From JAZKHT01 sp040385245 (GTDB lineage: Bacteria > Pseudomonadota > Alphaproteobacteria > Rhodobacterales > Rhodobacteraceae), in NCBI GenBank assembly GCA_040385245.1, contig JAZKHT010000003.1:62001-126000 (forward strand): 64,000 nt of DNA, read 5' to 3'. This document shows, one piece after another, positions 39,874-48,410 of this stretch. The translations under genes and the position numbers were made by a program. Position 1 is the stretch's first letter, and each line of letters starts with the position of its first letter. The notes under the pieces were generated by a model. The model saw only the letters and a list, made by a program, of their open reading frames with translations, did no database searches and was not told the DNA's origin.

Positions 39874-41055
39874 ATGTTCCTGCCCTTTTTCCACACGCTG
39901 CGGAAAGAAGGCATTCCCGTCACCTTGCGTGAATTCCTGACCTTTCTGGAAGGGATGGCGTCGGGCATCGTCACCTATGATGTCGACGGGTTTTACTATC
40001 TGGCCCGGATGTCGATGGTCAAGGATGAGCGCCACCTAGACCGGTTCGACCGCGCCTTTGCCCAAGCCTTCAAGGGGTTGGAAGGGATCACGGCGGCAGA
40101 TGTTCTGAATGCCATCGACCTGCCGCAGGACTGGCTGGAAAAGCTGGCCGAAAAACACCTGACGGAGGACGAACGCGCGGCCATTCACGGCATGGGTGGC
40201 TTTGATGCGTTGATGGACACGCTGCGCAAACGCCTCGCCGAACAGCAGGGGCGCCATCAGGGCGGCAGCAAATGGGTCGGCACCGCCGGAACCAGCCCCT
40301 TTGGCGCCCATGGCTACAACCCCGAAGGCGTGCGGATCGGGCAAGACACCTCGCGCCACCAGCGCGCCGTCAAGGTCTGGGACAGGCGCGAATTCCGCAA
40401 TCTGGATGACACGGTCGAACTTGGCACCCGCAACATCAAGGTCGCGCTGCGCCGGTTACGCAAATGGGCGCGCGACGGGGCAGCGGACGAGCTTGACCTA
40501 GACGGCACGATCCGCGCCACCGCGGACCACGGCTATCTGGATGTGCAGACCCGGCCCGAACGGCGCAACGCCGTCAAGGTGTTGCTGTTTCTGGACGTGG
40601 GCGGGTCGATGGACCCCTATATCAAAATCATTGAGGAACTGTTTTCCGCCGCGAAATCCGAATTCAAGCATCTGGTGCCGTTCTATTTCCATAACTGCCT
40701 GTATGAGGGCGTGTGGCGCGACAACGCCCGCCGCTGGGACGCCCAGACCCCGACGTGGGAGGTGCTGCGCACCTATGGCCGCGATTACAAAGCCATCTTC
40801 GTGGGCGATGCCGCGATGTCGCCCTATGAAATCCTGCACCCCGGCGGGGCCAACGAACACTGGAACGCCGAGCCCGGCAAGCTGTGGCTGGAACGGGCCT
40901 GCGCACAGTGGCCTGCACATCTGTGGATCAACCCGGTGCCGCAGCCACATTGGCAGCACACCCAATCGACCCGGTTGATCCGCGACATCTTTGGGGGGCG
41001 CATGGTGCCGATGACGCTGGAAGGGATCGCCACTGGCACAAGGGAATTGCGATGA
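39874..41055 (+). CDS. CoxE-type VWA domain protein
   Basis: The product is 393 aa and soluble. The N-terminal half (about 1–200) is the helical CoxE-like region, and the VWA domain has the MIDAS start DVGGSMD (Asp241, Ser245). A conserved TYGRDYKAIFVGDAAMSPYEI segment and a tryptophan/histidine-rich stretch (PHWQHTQST) follow. It is the expected partner of the MoxR ATPase at 36950. Such pairs are known to remodel metalloenzymes (as in CO dehydrogenase or rubisco activation), but no client enzyme is encoded here. Confidence 0.9.
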   Translation: MFLPFFHTLRKEGIPVTLREFLTFLEGMASGIVTYDVDGFYYLARMSMVKDERHLDRFDRAFAQAFKGLEGITAADVLNAIDLPQDWLEKLAEKHLTEDERAAIHGMGGFDALMDTLRKRLAEQQGRHQGGSKWVGTAGTSPFGAHGYNPEGVRIGQDTSRHQRAVKVWDRREFRNLDDTVELGTRNIKVALRRLRKWARDGAADELDLDGTIRATADHGYLDVQTRPERRNAVKVLLFLDVGGSMDPYIKIIEELFSAAKSEFKHLVPFYFHNCLYEGVWRDNARRWDAQTPTWEVLRTYGRDYKAIFVGDAAMSPYEILHPGGANEHWNAEPGKLWLERACAQWPAHLWINPVPQPHWQHTQSTRLIRDIFGGRMVPMTLEGIATGTRELR

Positions 41056-41387
41056 TCGGCACAGTTTGGAAGCGGCATCCAATGCTGTCGGTGCTGTTCG
41101 GGCTTGCCCTGATCGCAACGCTGGTGTTCGGGGTGCGGGCGCTGATGTTCTTCTGGACGCTGTCGGAACGCGCGGGCCGACCGGTCGCTGCGTGGATGAC
41201 ACCGCGCTATATCGTCTGGACCTATGGGATCGAGACGGACACGTTGGCCCGGATCCTGCGCCTGCCGGATGACGACATTCCCCATGCAGCGGTCGGGTTG
41301 ATCGCGCAAGAACAGGGCCGCCCGGTGCATGAGGTGATGGACGAGATCACGGCGGCGGTGCAGGCGGCGCGGGACCACGGCGAATGA
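41052..41387 (+). CDS. Small membrane-anchored conserved hypothetical protein
   Basis: The product is 111 aa with one N-terminal transmembrane helix (about 12–36, LSVLFGLALIATLVFGVRALMFFW) and a cytosolic or periplasmic tail including GIETDTLARILRLPDDD. The tail shows no motif I can name. It overlaps the upstream VWA gene by 4 bp (ATGA) and the downstream DedA gene by 4 bp, so the three are translated in a chain. Confidence 0.8.
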   Translation: MIGTVWKRHPMLSVLFGLALIATLVFGVRALMFFWTLSERAGRPVAAWMTPRYIVWTYGIETDTLARILRLPDDDIPHAAVGLIAQEQGRPVHEVMDEITAAVQAARDHGE

Positions 41388-41977
41388 CCGAAACCCTGCT
41401 TGCCCTGCTGCCCCTCTGGGGTGCCGTTCTGGTGGGGCTGGCGAACTTTCTCGCCTGCATGGCGCTGCCCATTCCGGCATCGCTGATCATGCTGGCGGCG
41501 GGGGCGTTTGTCGCATCGGACGATCTGTCGGGACCGGGGGTGTGGATGGCCGCCCTGATCGGCGCGCTGGCCGGGGATCAGGCGGGCTATCTGATCGGAC
41601 GCATCGGGGGACCGCCCGTGCTGGCGCGATTGGCGCGGCGGCGCAGCGGCAGGTTGGTCACCCGCGCCACCGACTGGCTGCATATGCGCCGCGTGCCCGC
41701 GATTTTCTTCAGCCGCTGGCTGGTCAGTGCGCTGGGGCCTTATGTCAACATCGCCGCCGGTGCGGCCCGGATGGGGTGGGCCGGATTCACCCTGCCCGGC
41801 GTGGTGGGAGAGGTGATCTGGGTCAGCCTGTATATCGGGCTTGGCTTTTTCTTTGCGGCAGATGTGCAGGATCTGGGGGATACCTTGGGCAACCTTGGGC
41901 TGGCGCTGGCGGGTGGGGTGGTTGCGGTCACCTTGGGCCGGTTTTTGTGGCGCGCGATGCGCGAACGCAGCGAATAA
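41384..41977 (+). CDS. DedA-family membrane protein
   Basis: This inner-membrane protein of 197 aa has the VTT/DedA fold: ALPIPASLIMLAAGAF is the first re-entrant motif, AGDQAGYLIGR and FFSRWLVSALGPYVNIAAGA the second. DedA proteins act in membrane homeostasis as proton-dependent lipid transporters. This is the second VTT-fold gene in the window (the other is at 30629). It ends the overlapping gene chain that begins with the VWA gene. Confidence 0.9.
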   Translation: MTETLLALLPLWGAVLVGLANFLACMALPIPASLIMLAAGAFVASDDLSGPGVWMAALIGALAGDQAGYLIGRIGGPPVLARLARRRSGRLVTRATDWLHMRRVPAIFFSRWLVSALGPYVNIAAGAARMGWAGFTLPGVVGEVIWVSLYIGLGFFFAADVQDLGDTLGNLGLALAGGVVAVTLGRFLWRAMRERSE

Positions 41978-42025
41978 CGGGGGCCGCCCCTTTCCCTGCG
42001 GCAGAGTCGGGGCCATATTCACCCA

Positions 42026-42712
42026 ATGTTGAAGCTGACCCCCATCCTGCTGGCCATCGCCTATGCGCTGCTGATGTATCATTTCTCGGTCTGGCGGACC
42101 AAGAAGATGCTGGCCAGCCAGTCCAAACCTCTGACCGATCCGGCGGTGATGCGCCTGACCGACCGGATGGCCGCCGCGCTGGACCTGCCCACGATCAAGG
42201 TCAACGTGTTCGAGGTGGAACCGATCAACGGTCTTGCTGCCCCTGATGGTCAGATTTACCTGACGCGCGGTTTTCTGAACCGCAAGGCGCGGGGCGAGGT
42301 GTCTGCCGAAGAACTGGCCGCCGTGATCGCGCATGAACTGGGGCATGTGGCGCTGGGTCATGCGCGCCGCCGGATGATCGACTTTACCGGCCAGAACGCG
42401 GTTTTCGTGCTGCTGTCGGCGGTGCTGAACCGGGTCTTGCCGTTTGTGGGTGTGTGGATCGCGAACCTGATCGCCACCGCCCTAGCCGCGCGCCTGTCAC
42501 GGCGCGATGAGTTTGAGGCGGACGCCTACGCCACCGCCCTGCTGATCAAATCCGGCATCGGTACCGGCCCGCAAAAATCGCTGTTCCGCAAGCTGGAGGC
42601 GATGACAGGCACCCCCGCTGGCGTCCCCGTCTGGATGCTGTCCCACCCCGCCGCGGCAGACCGCATCGCCGCGATCGAGGCGGCCGAGGCGCGCTGGCTT
42701 CAGGACGCGTGA
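42026..42712 (+). CDS. M48-family metallopeptidase
   Basis: The product is 228 aa with one N-terminal membrane segment (about 4–20) and the zinc motif HELGH (His103, Glu104, His107) in AVIAHELGHVALGH, followed by RRDEFEADAYA, where the third ligand Glu lies. The order matches HtpX/M48 proteases but with fewer membrane helices than HtpX. It probably degrades misfolded membrane or periplasmic proteins. The 3' end overlaps the convergent PIN gene by 13 bp. Confidence 0.9.
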   Translation: MLKLTPILLAIAYALLMYHFSVWRTKKMLASQSKPLTDPAVMRLTDRMAAALDLPTIKVNVFEVEPINGLAAPDGQIYLTRGFLNRKARGEVSAEELAAVIAHELGHVALGHARRRMIDFTGQNAVFVLLSAVLNRVLPFVGVWIANLIATALAARLSRRDEFEADAYATALLIKSGIGTGPQKSLFRKLEAMTGTPAGVPVWMLSHPAAADRIAAIEAAEARWLQDA

Positions 42713-43254
42713 TCCGCCGTCACGGCCTTTGCCAGCCGTGACAGTTGTGCCCGTTTCAGCAGCGCCTTCAGCGACACCGGCGCGCCTGCCATCTCCTCGG
42801 CCTGGGCATGGACGGTGTGGATCACGTCGCCGACGTCGCCCGGATGATGCGACCACATTTCCCACAGGACTCCATCCGGGTCACGGCGGGCAATCCCTTC
42901 TTCGGCAAGGATGTGCCGGGGAAAATCCTTGGCGTTGAAGGTGATGATCGCATCGGCGCTGCCGGTGATCGCCACGGCCAGAACATGCAGATCGTTGGCA
43001 TCGGGCAGCACCAGCCGCGATTCGGTCGCGGGGGCGGCGTGCAGGGTCGCCTGCGGGAACGCCGCCCTTGCCCGCGCGATCTGCGCGCGCGCATCGACCG
43101 TGGCGGCGGGGCCAAGCTTCATCGTGGCGCGTGCCCATTCCTCCAGTATCCGGTCAGACCACAGCGGCGTGAACAGGCCGCGCGCGGCGACACCCAGCAG
43201 GATGTCGCGCAGCACGGGCGGATACAGCACACAGGCGTCAAGAACGGCCCGCAT
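42700..43254 (-). CDS. PIN-domain protein (RSP_2648-like)
   Basis: The product is 184 aa with a PIN nuclease fold: Asp6 in MRAVLDACVLYP, Glu38/Glu39 in ILEEW, Asp85/Asp88 in LPDANDLH, and Asp101/Asp110 in the last part give the acidic metal site. PIN proteins cut RNA, usually as toxins with an antitoxin gene beside them. No antitoxin gene is adjacent; the upstream neighbour is an rRNA methyltransferase, a pairing I recall as conserved in Rhodobacteraceae. An RNA-processing role is therefore as likely as a toxin role. Confidence 0.82.
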   Translation of the reverse strand: MRAVLDACVLYPPVLRDILLGVAARGLFTPLWSDRILEEWARATMKLGPAATVDARAQIARARAAFPQATLHAAPATESRLVLPDANDLHVLAVAITGSADAIITFNAKDFPRHILAEEGIARRDPDGVLWEMWSHHPGDVGDVIHTVHAQAEEMAGAPVSLKALLKRAQLSRLAKAVTADHAS

Positions 43255-43258
43255 CCGG

Positions 43259-44497
43259 TCAGTCCAGCCGGAACACCAGCGCCTTCAGATAGGCGGATTC
43301 AGCCAGTTGCGGCAGCATCGGATGGTCCGGCCCGGCAAATCCCGTGTGCAGCAACTGCGCCCGTCGCCCGCCGCGCCCGATGCCCCGCGCGCTGGCGTTG
43401 CGGAACGCCGACAGGTCTGCCGCGTGCGAACAGGAACACAAGACCAGATACCCGCCGGGAGCCACCAATGGCGCGGCCAGCCGCGCCAGCCGTTCATAGG
43501 CGCGCAACCCCGCCTCCAACGCCGGTTTGGCAGGGGCAAAGGCGGGCGGATCGCAGATCACCAGATCAAAGTTGGCCCCGTCTTCGCCCAAGGATTCCAG
43601 CACGACAAAGGCATCGCCCTGACGGGTGGTGAACCGGTCGGCCACCCCCGTGGCCGCAGCCCCCTGCCCGGCCAGCGCCAAGGCCGCTGCCGACGCATCG
43701 ACCGCCAGCGCATGTGTCGCCCCTTGCGCCAAAGCGGCCAGGGCAAAGCCGCCGACATGGGTGAACACATCCAGCACCCGCGCCCCGCGCGCCAGACGGG
43801 CGGCAAAGGCGTGGTTGGGGCGCTGGTCATAGAAGAGGCCGGTCTTTTGCCCGCCGGTCACATCGGCCATATAGGTGGCCCCGTTCATCGGCACCGCCAG
43901 CGCGCCCGCGACTTCGCCCGCAATGACGGTGGTTTCTTCCGACAACCCCTCCAGCCCGCGGGACCGGCCCGTGGCGTTCTTGACCACGGCCGTGACGCCC
44001 GTGACCGCCATCAGCGCGGCGGTCAGCGGTTCAAGCAAGCCCTCGGCCCAGGCGGCGTTGGGCTGGATCACGGCGACATCGCCAAAGCGGTCGATGACGA
44101 TGCCGGGCAGACCATCCGCCTCGGCATGGACAAGACGGTAATAGGGCGCGTCATACAGCCGTTCGCGCAAGGCCAGCGCCCGCGTCAGACGGGCCTCGAA
44201 CCACGCCTGATCAATCTGGGCTGCGGGATCACGGTCCAGCATCCGTGCGATGATCTTGGAATTGGTGTTGACCGTGACCAGCCCCAACACCCGCCGCTCG
44301 CCATCTTCCAGCACGGCAAGCGCGCCGGGCGCAAGGTTCTGCGTGCGCCGGTCGGTCACCAGCTCGTCCGCATAGACCCACGGGAAGCCATGGCGGATCG
44401 CACGCGCCTCGGCTTTGGGTTTCAGTCGCACCACCGGGCGGCCCAAGGGGGCGGCATCGGCGACGGCATCGGCGGGGGTTTGGATAAGGGGGGTCAT
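43259..44497 (-). CDS. Class I SAM-dependent rRNA methyltransferase (RlmI/RSP_2647-like)
   Basis: The product is 412 aa with an N-terminal PUA RNA-binding domain (about 20–100, GFPWVYADEL, LGLVTVNTNS) and a C-terminal Rossmann methyltransferase domain with VLDVFTHVGGFALAAL (SAM motif I) and LVICDPPAFAP (catalytic DPP motif). The family methylates cytosine of 23S rRNA (RlmI) or a close relative; the precise site is not known here. The stop codon is 5 bp before the PIN gene start, so they are co-transcribed. Confidence 0.88.
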   Translation of the reverse strand: MTPLIQTPADAVADAAPLGRPVVRLKPKAEARAIRHGFPWVYADELVTDRRTQNLAPGALAVLEDGERRVLGLVTVNTNSKIIARMLDRDPAAQIDQAWFEARLTRALALRERLYDAPYYRLVHAEADGLPGIVIDRFGDVAVIQPNAAWAEGLLEPLTAALMAVTGVTAVVKNATGRSRGLEGLSEETTVIAGEVAGALAVPMNGATYMADVTGGQKTGLFYDQRPNHAFAARLARGARVLDVFTHVGGFALAALAQGATHALAVDASAAALALAGQGAAATGVADRFTTRQGDAFVVLESLGEDGANFDLVICDPPAFAPAKPALEAGLRAYERLARLAAPLVAPGGYLVLCSCSHAADLSAFRNASARGIGRGGRRAQLLHTGFAGPDHPMLPQLAESAYLKALVFRLD

Positions 44498-44542
44498 GCC
44501 CCCCCTTACCGATTTCTGTCAGCGCTGCAAAGACCGTTCAGA

Positions 44543-45205
44543 TCAGCGCACGACCTGCGACAGCAGTTGCGGCGCAACACGGGCCGACAGTTCGCGGCGC
44601 AACACCTCGCCCAAGCGTTCGACCACCACCACGCGCTGGGTGCGCCCGGCCTGATCTTCGGCCAGTGCGGCCGCCCCGCCCGCCGCCTTGATGTCGGCCA
44701 CGATTTCGCGCGGACCGTCCAGCACGACCCCGGTTTCTGCATCCCGCACCGTCAGATCGAATTTCAGCGAATGGGTGCCGCCCACGGTGTAGCGGGTCTT
44801 TTCGGTCAAGCAGTGAAAGCGCACCACCGTCACCTCGACCACGACCTTGCGGCCGCTTTGCATCGGCGCGGTTGCGGTCTGCATGGCTTCGGAAAAGATG
44901 GCGGCAACCTGTGCGTGGCGGTCGCCGATCCCTTCGCCGCGCCAGACGATGTCGGCAATCGGGTAAAAGGTGTTCGCCTCGGACACGCGCAGCGACCGGG
45001 GAACGGCGATGCGGATGTCTTCGACATCGTATTGCGACGCCAGCACCAAACCCGCCGCCTGTGGATCCCGTGCCGGCGCCTCGCCCCGCGTCGCAAGGGT
45101 CATCATGTCCCGGTCCATCGCGCCCCGGCTGGGCGGTTCGACCGTGCCGCAGGCCACAAGCCCCAGCGCAAAAGTCAGTGTCGCGAAAGTTCTGATCGCA
45201 GTCAT
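44543..45205 (-). CDS. DUF6778-like lipoprotein
   Basis: The product is 220 aa with a lipoprotein signal (residues 1–19, lipobox LVAC at Cys19), so it is probably attached to a membrane facing the periplasm. The mature part has VPRSLRVSEANTFYPIADIVWRGEG and VVVEVTVVRFHCLTEKTRYTVGG, which match the DUF6778 family as far as I recall. Function is unknown. The start is fixed by a GGAGG ribosome-binding site 6 nt upstream; the longer frame runs into the intergenic region. It is divergent from edd. Confidence 0.78.
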   Translation of the reverse strand: MTAIRTFATLTFALGLVACGTVEPPSRGAMDRDMMTLATRGEAPARDPQAAGLVLASQYDVEDIRIAVPRSLRVSEANTFYPIADIVWRGEGIGDRHAQVAAIFSEAMQTATAPMQSGRKVVVEVTVVRFHCLTEKTRYTVGGTHSLKFDLTVRDAETGVVLDGPREIVADIKAAGGAAALAEDQAGRTQRVVVVERLGEVLRRELSARVAPQLLSQVVR

Positions 45206-45412
45206 CACATACCTCCGGGGGTAATGCCCCATACATTTGATGCTGTATGCTAATCGAATATGGCTTAAATTAGTTTTAATGCGCGCAAGACTGCGGTTTT
45301 CGCCCCTTGGGGAAACAGTCTGACACACCTTTGCCGTCCGGTTCGCAAAATGCAAAACACGGCGCAATGTTCGTATGCCGTCAGCCGCGCCGGTCCGTGG
45401 TGCCTGCTTTGG

Positions 45413-45430
45413 GTTGTTAGCGCTAACAAC
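45413..45430. promoter_or_regulatory. LacI-family operator upstream of edd
   Basis: GTTGTTAGCGCTAACAAC is a perfect 18-bp palindrome with the central GC typical of LacI/GalR-family sites such as GntR operators. It lies 76 bp upstream of the edd start in the divergent region. The regulator gene is not in the window; a gluconate-type repressor is the expected binder. Confidence 0.8.
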
Positions 45431-45506
45431 ATCTGCTAGAAAAGGCCCACCTCGACTGCCGCCCACCCCGACTGCCGCCAAACCGGACTTGCCAAGGATC
45501 AGACCG

Positions 45507-47312
45507 ATGACGCTTCACCCCACAATCGCCCGTGTCACCGACCGCATTCGTGCCCGTTCGGAAACCCTGCGCGGGCAATATCTGGAGCGGATGGGAAAAG
45601 CGGTCACCGCCGGACCGGCACGCGGGCATCTGGCCTGCGGCAATCAGGCCCACGCCTATGCGGCCATGGGGGCGGACAAGGAACCGCTCGCGACGGCCAG
45701 CAGCCCGAACATTGGCATCGTCACTGCCTACAACGACATGCTGTCGGCGCATCAGCCGTTTGAAACCTATCCCGGCCAGATCCGCGAGGCCGCGCGCCGG
45801 GTGGGGGCCACGGCGCAGGTGGCAGGCGGTGTGCCTGCGATGTGCGATGGCGTGACACAAGGCCAGCCGGGGATGGAGTTGTCGCTGTTTTCGCGCGACG
45901 TGATCGCACTGGCGGCCGGGGTCGCGCTGTCGCACAACACCTTTGACGCGGCGCTTTATCTGGGCGTCTGCGACAAGATCGTGCCCGGCCTGATCATCGC
46001 GGCGGGCGTCTTTGGCCATATCCCGGCGGTATTTGTGCCCGCAGGGCCTATGACCAGCGGCCTGCCCAACGACGAGAAATCAAAGGTCCGCAACGCCTTT
46101 GCGGCGGGCGAGGTCGGGCGCGACGCGTTGATGGTGGCGGAAATGGCCAGTTATCACGGCCCAGGCACCTGCACCTTTTACGGCACCGCCAACACCAACC
46201 AGATGCTGATGGAGTTCATGGGCCTGCACCTGCCGGGGGCGAGCTTCGTGAACCCCGGCACCCCCCTGCGCGAGGCGCTGACCACCGCGGCGGTGGAACG
46301 TGCGGCGGCGATCACCGCCCTTGGCAACGATTTCCGCCCCGTGGGCGAAATTCTGGACGCGCGCGCCTTTGTGAACGGGCTGGTCGGGCTAATGGCGACG
46401 GGCGGGTCGACCAATCTGGTGCTGCACCTGCCCGCGATGGCGCGGGCGGCAGGCATTCTGCTGGATTTGCAGGATTTCGCCGATATCTCTGACGTCGTGC
46501 CACTGATGGCCAAGGTCTATCCGAACGGCCTTGCCGATGTGAACCACTTCCACGCGGCGGGCGGGCTTGGCTACATGATCGGGCAGTTGCTGGACGCAGG
46601 CTTGCTTCACCCCGATGCCAAGACCATCGCGGGCGACGGGCTGACGCATTACCGGCAGGAACCGACCCTGCGAGATGGCAAACTGCATTGGCAAGACGGG
46701 GCCGCCGACACCCTGAACGACCGCATCCTGCGGCCCGCGACAAACCCGTTCCAGACGTCAGGCGGGTTGAAGCAGTTGACCGGCAATCTGGGGCGTGGCG
46801 TGATCAAGGTATCCGCCGTGGCCCCCGACCGGCATGTTGTGCAGGCCCCGGTGCGCATCTTTCACGACCAGCAATCGGTCAAGGACGCGTTCAAGGCGGG
46901 CGCCTTCACCACCGACACCATTGTCGTCGTCCGGTTTCAGGGACCACAGGCCAATGGCATGCCAGAGTTGCATTCGCTGACGCCGATGCTGTCGGTGTTG
47001 CAGGATCGCGGGCTGAAGGTGGCGCTTGTGACCGACGGGCGCATGTCGGGGGCCAGCGGCAAGGTGCCCGCCGCCATCCACGTCTCGCCCGAGGCGGCGG
47101 CGGGTGGCCCGCTCGCCCGGTTGCGCGATGGGGACATCGTCTGCCTTGACGCTGTGGCAGGCACCCTGTCGGTGCTGGCCTACGATTTCGACAGCCGCAC
47201 CCCCGTGACCGCCGATCTGTCCGCCAACACCCACGGCACCGGGCGCGAGATGTTCGAGGCGTTCCGCCGTTCGGTCGGGTCTTCAACCGAAGGCGCAAGC
47301 GTGCTGTTCTAG
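45507..47312 (+). CDS. edd: 6-Phosphogluconate dehydratase
   Basis: This enzyme makes 2-keto-3-deoxy-6-phosphogluconate, the committed step of the Entner–Doudoroff pathway. It is 601 aa of the IlvD/Edd family with cysteine ligands for a 4Fe-4S cluster in segments including ACGNQAHAYAAMG, PAMCDGVTQGQPGMELS and MATGGSTNLVLHLPA. The start at 45507 (MTLHPTIARVTDRI) is the family N-terminus; an upstream frame is not homologous. A LacI-type operator upstream suggests induction by gluconate or glucose. eda follows after 154 bp. Confidence 0.95.
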   Translation: MTLHPTIARVTDRIRARSETLRGQYLERMGKAVTAGPARGHLACGNQAHAYAAMGADKEPLATASSPNIGIVTAYNDMLSAHQPFETYPGQIREAARRVGATAQVAGGVPAMCDGVTQGQPGMELSLFSRDVIALAAGVALSHNTFDAALYLGVCDKIVPGLIIAAGVFGHIPAVFVPAGPMTSGLPNDEKSKVRNAFAAGEVGRDALMVAEMASYHGPGTCTFYGTANTNQMLMEFMGLHLPGASFVNPGTPLREALTTAAVERAAAITALGNDFRPVGEILDARAFVNGLVGLMATGGSTNLVLHLPAMARAAGILLDLQDFADISDVVPLMAKVYPNGLADVNHFHAAGGLGYMIGQLLDAGLLHPDAKTIAGDGLTHYRQEPTLRDGKLHWQDGAADTLNDRILRPATNPFQTSGGLKQLTGNLGRGVIKVSAVAPDRHVVQAPVRIFHDQQSVKDAFKAGAFTTDTIVVVRFQGPQANGMPELHSLTPMLSVLQDRGLKVALVTDGRMSGASGKVPAAIHVSPEAAAGGPLARLRDGDIVCLDAVAGTLSVLAYDFDSRTPVTADLSANTHGTGREMFEAFRRSVGSSTEGASVLF

Positions 47313-47317
47313 AAAAA

Positions 47318-47358
47318 CTCTTCGCCTTTGGCGAGGGATACTTTGAACCAGGCTGAAC
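47318..47358 (+). repeat. Intergenic GGATA-TTTGAACC element, copy 3a (edd–eda)
   Basis: Six nt after the edd stop a small TCGCC-TTT-GGCGA hairpin is followed by GGGATACTTTGAACCAGG and CTGAA. This repeats the hairpin plus GGATA/TTTGAAC pattern of copy 4 in a degraded form. It faces copy 3b, so the two form an imperfect 20-nt inverted repeat around the edd–eda gap. Confidence 0.55.
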
Positions 47359-47390
47359 GCGCCCGCGGCCCCCTGACCAAGCGCCGGGCT

Positions 47391-47420
47391 TTCATCCTGG
47401 TTCAAATATCCTCGCCTGAT
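47391..47420 (-). repeat. Intergenic GGATA-TTTGAACC element, copy 3b (edd–eda, inverted)
   Basis: On the minus strand GGCGAGGATATTTGAACCAG is followed by GATGAAAG. It is the reverse partner of copy 3a, with two single-base differences over about 20 nt. The edd–eda mRNA could therefore fold a long stem, with about 40 nt enclosed. Confidence 0.55.
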
Positions 47421-47466
47421 GCTTTGCCATACCCACACATCCCGCCCTTGGGAACAGGAGCCTGCC

Positions 47467-48105
47467 ATGACCCCCGCCGAACAATCCGCCCGCAGTCTGG
47501 ACATTTGCCGCCTTGCCCCGGTCATTCCGGTTCTGGTGATCGACGATCTGGCCCATGCGAAAAAGCTGGCAGAGGCGCTGGTCGCGGGCGGTCTTCCCGC
47601 GCTTGAGGTGACGTTGCGCACGCCCGTGGCACTGGATGCGATCCGGGCGATGGCCGAGGTTCCGGGCGGCGTCGTCGGTGCGGGCACCCTGCTGACACCG
47701 GCCGATGTCAAAGCGGCCAAGGCGGCGGGCGCGACCTTTGGCGTGTCACCGGGCGCGACACAGCGTCTGCTGGATGCCTGCGCAGACCACGATCTGCCTT
47801 TGCTGCCCGGTGCCGCCACCGCGACCGAGGTGATGACGCTGCTGGAGTTGGGCTATACGGTGCAGAAATTCTTTCCCGCCGAACAGTCGGGCGGGGCCGC
47901 GTTCCTGAAATCCATCGGATCGCCCATTCCGCAGGTGACCTTCTGCCCCACGGGCGGGATCAGCCTGAAGAACGCGCGCGATTATCTGTCGTTGCCCAAC
48001 ATCCTGTGCGTCGGCGGCAGTTGGGTCGCGCCCAAGGATGCGATGGCGCGCGGCGATTGGGCCACGATCACCACCCTTGCGGCCGAGGCGCGCGCGCTGG
48101 TCTAG
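47467..48105 (+). CDS. eda: 2-Keto-3-deoxy-6-phosphogluconate aldolase
   Basis: This aldolase cleaves KDPG to pyruvate and glyceraldehyde-3-phosphate. It is 212 aa, a TIM-barrel class I aldolase, with catalytic Glu47 (ALEVTLRTP) and Schiff-base Lys134 (TVQKFFPAE). The motifs GVVGAGTLLTP and CPTGGIS are characteristic. The start at 47467 follows a GGAGCCTGCC ribosome-binding region; an earlier in-frame ATG at 47419 is not in the family. It forms the Entner–Doudoroff pair with edd. Confidence 0.95.
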   Translation: MTPAEQSARSLDICRLAPVIPVLVIDDLAHAKKLAEALVAGGLPALEVTLRTPVALDAIRAMAEVPGGVVGAGTLLTPADVKAAKAAGATFGVSPGATQRLLDACADHDLPLLPGAATATEVMTLLELGYTVQKFFPAEQSGGAAFLKSIGSPIPQVTFCPTGGISLKNARDYLSLPNILCVGGSWVAPKDAMARGDWATITTLAAEARALV

Positions 48106-48113
48106 GTGGAGTT

Positions 48114-48133
48114 GGGGGGCGTTCAGCCCCCTT
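48114..48133. terminator. Hairpin between eda and the convergent small gene
   Basis: A 6-bp GGGGGC/GCCCCC stem with a GTTCA loop is followed by TT. The stop codon of the convergent gene (48123–48125) lies in the loop, so the terminator overlaps its coding end. Confidence 0.55.
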
Positions 48134-48410
48134 GCACCCGCGCGGCGCGGCCCCCCCGGCGGCGCGGCGTTTCGGGGGCGGTCAGGCCGTCGTTCATCAC
48201 CGAACTCATCGGGTGGTCGGGCCGGTCCAGCGCGTAATGGGCAATCAGGGCGCGCAGCGCGTCCATCATCGACAGCCCCACCGGCAAGCTGAGCGCCCAG
48301 TCGATGATGATCGACCGGCATTCCTCCAGCGTGATGCCGTCGATGGCATAGCTTTCCCGCACCAAACCCTTTGGGTCCGCTTCTTCAATCCGCACTGCCC
48401 GTCTCCCCAT
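48123..48410 (-). CDS. Conserved hypothetical protein (about 95 aa)
   Basis: The product begins MGRRAVRIEEADPKGLVRES and includes the helical segment GITLEECRSIIIDWALSLP; the C-terminus is basic and proline-rich (TPRRRGGRAARVQGG). I recall related short proteins in Rhodobacteraceae but no function. The start at 48410 follows an AAGGAGA ribosome-binding site. The first 26 bp overlap the end of glnE, so it is probably co-transcribed with glnE. Confidence 0.65.
   Translation of the reverse strand: MGRRAVRIEEADPKGLVRESYAIDGITLEECRSIIIDWALSLPVGLSMMDALRALIAHYALDRPDHPMSSVMNDGLTAPETPRRRGGRAARVQGG

Noticed and set aside
45375..45506. Longer start of edd at 45375
   Set aside because: It would cover the LacI-type palindrome and has no homology; the family N-terminus begins at 45507.
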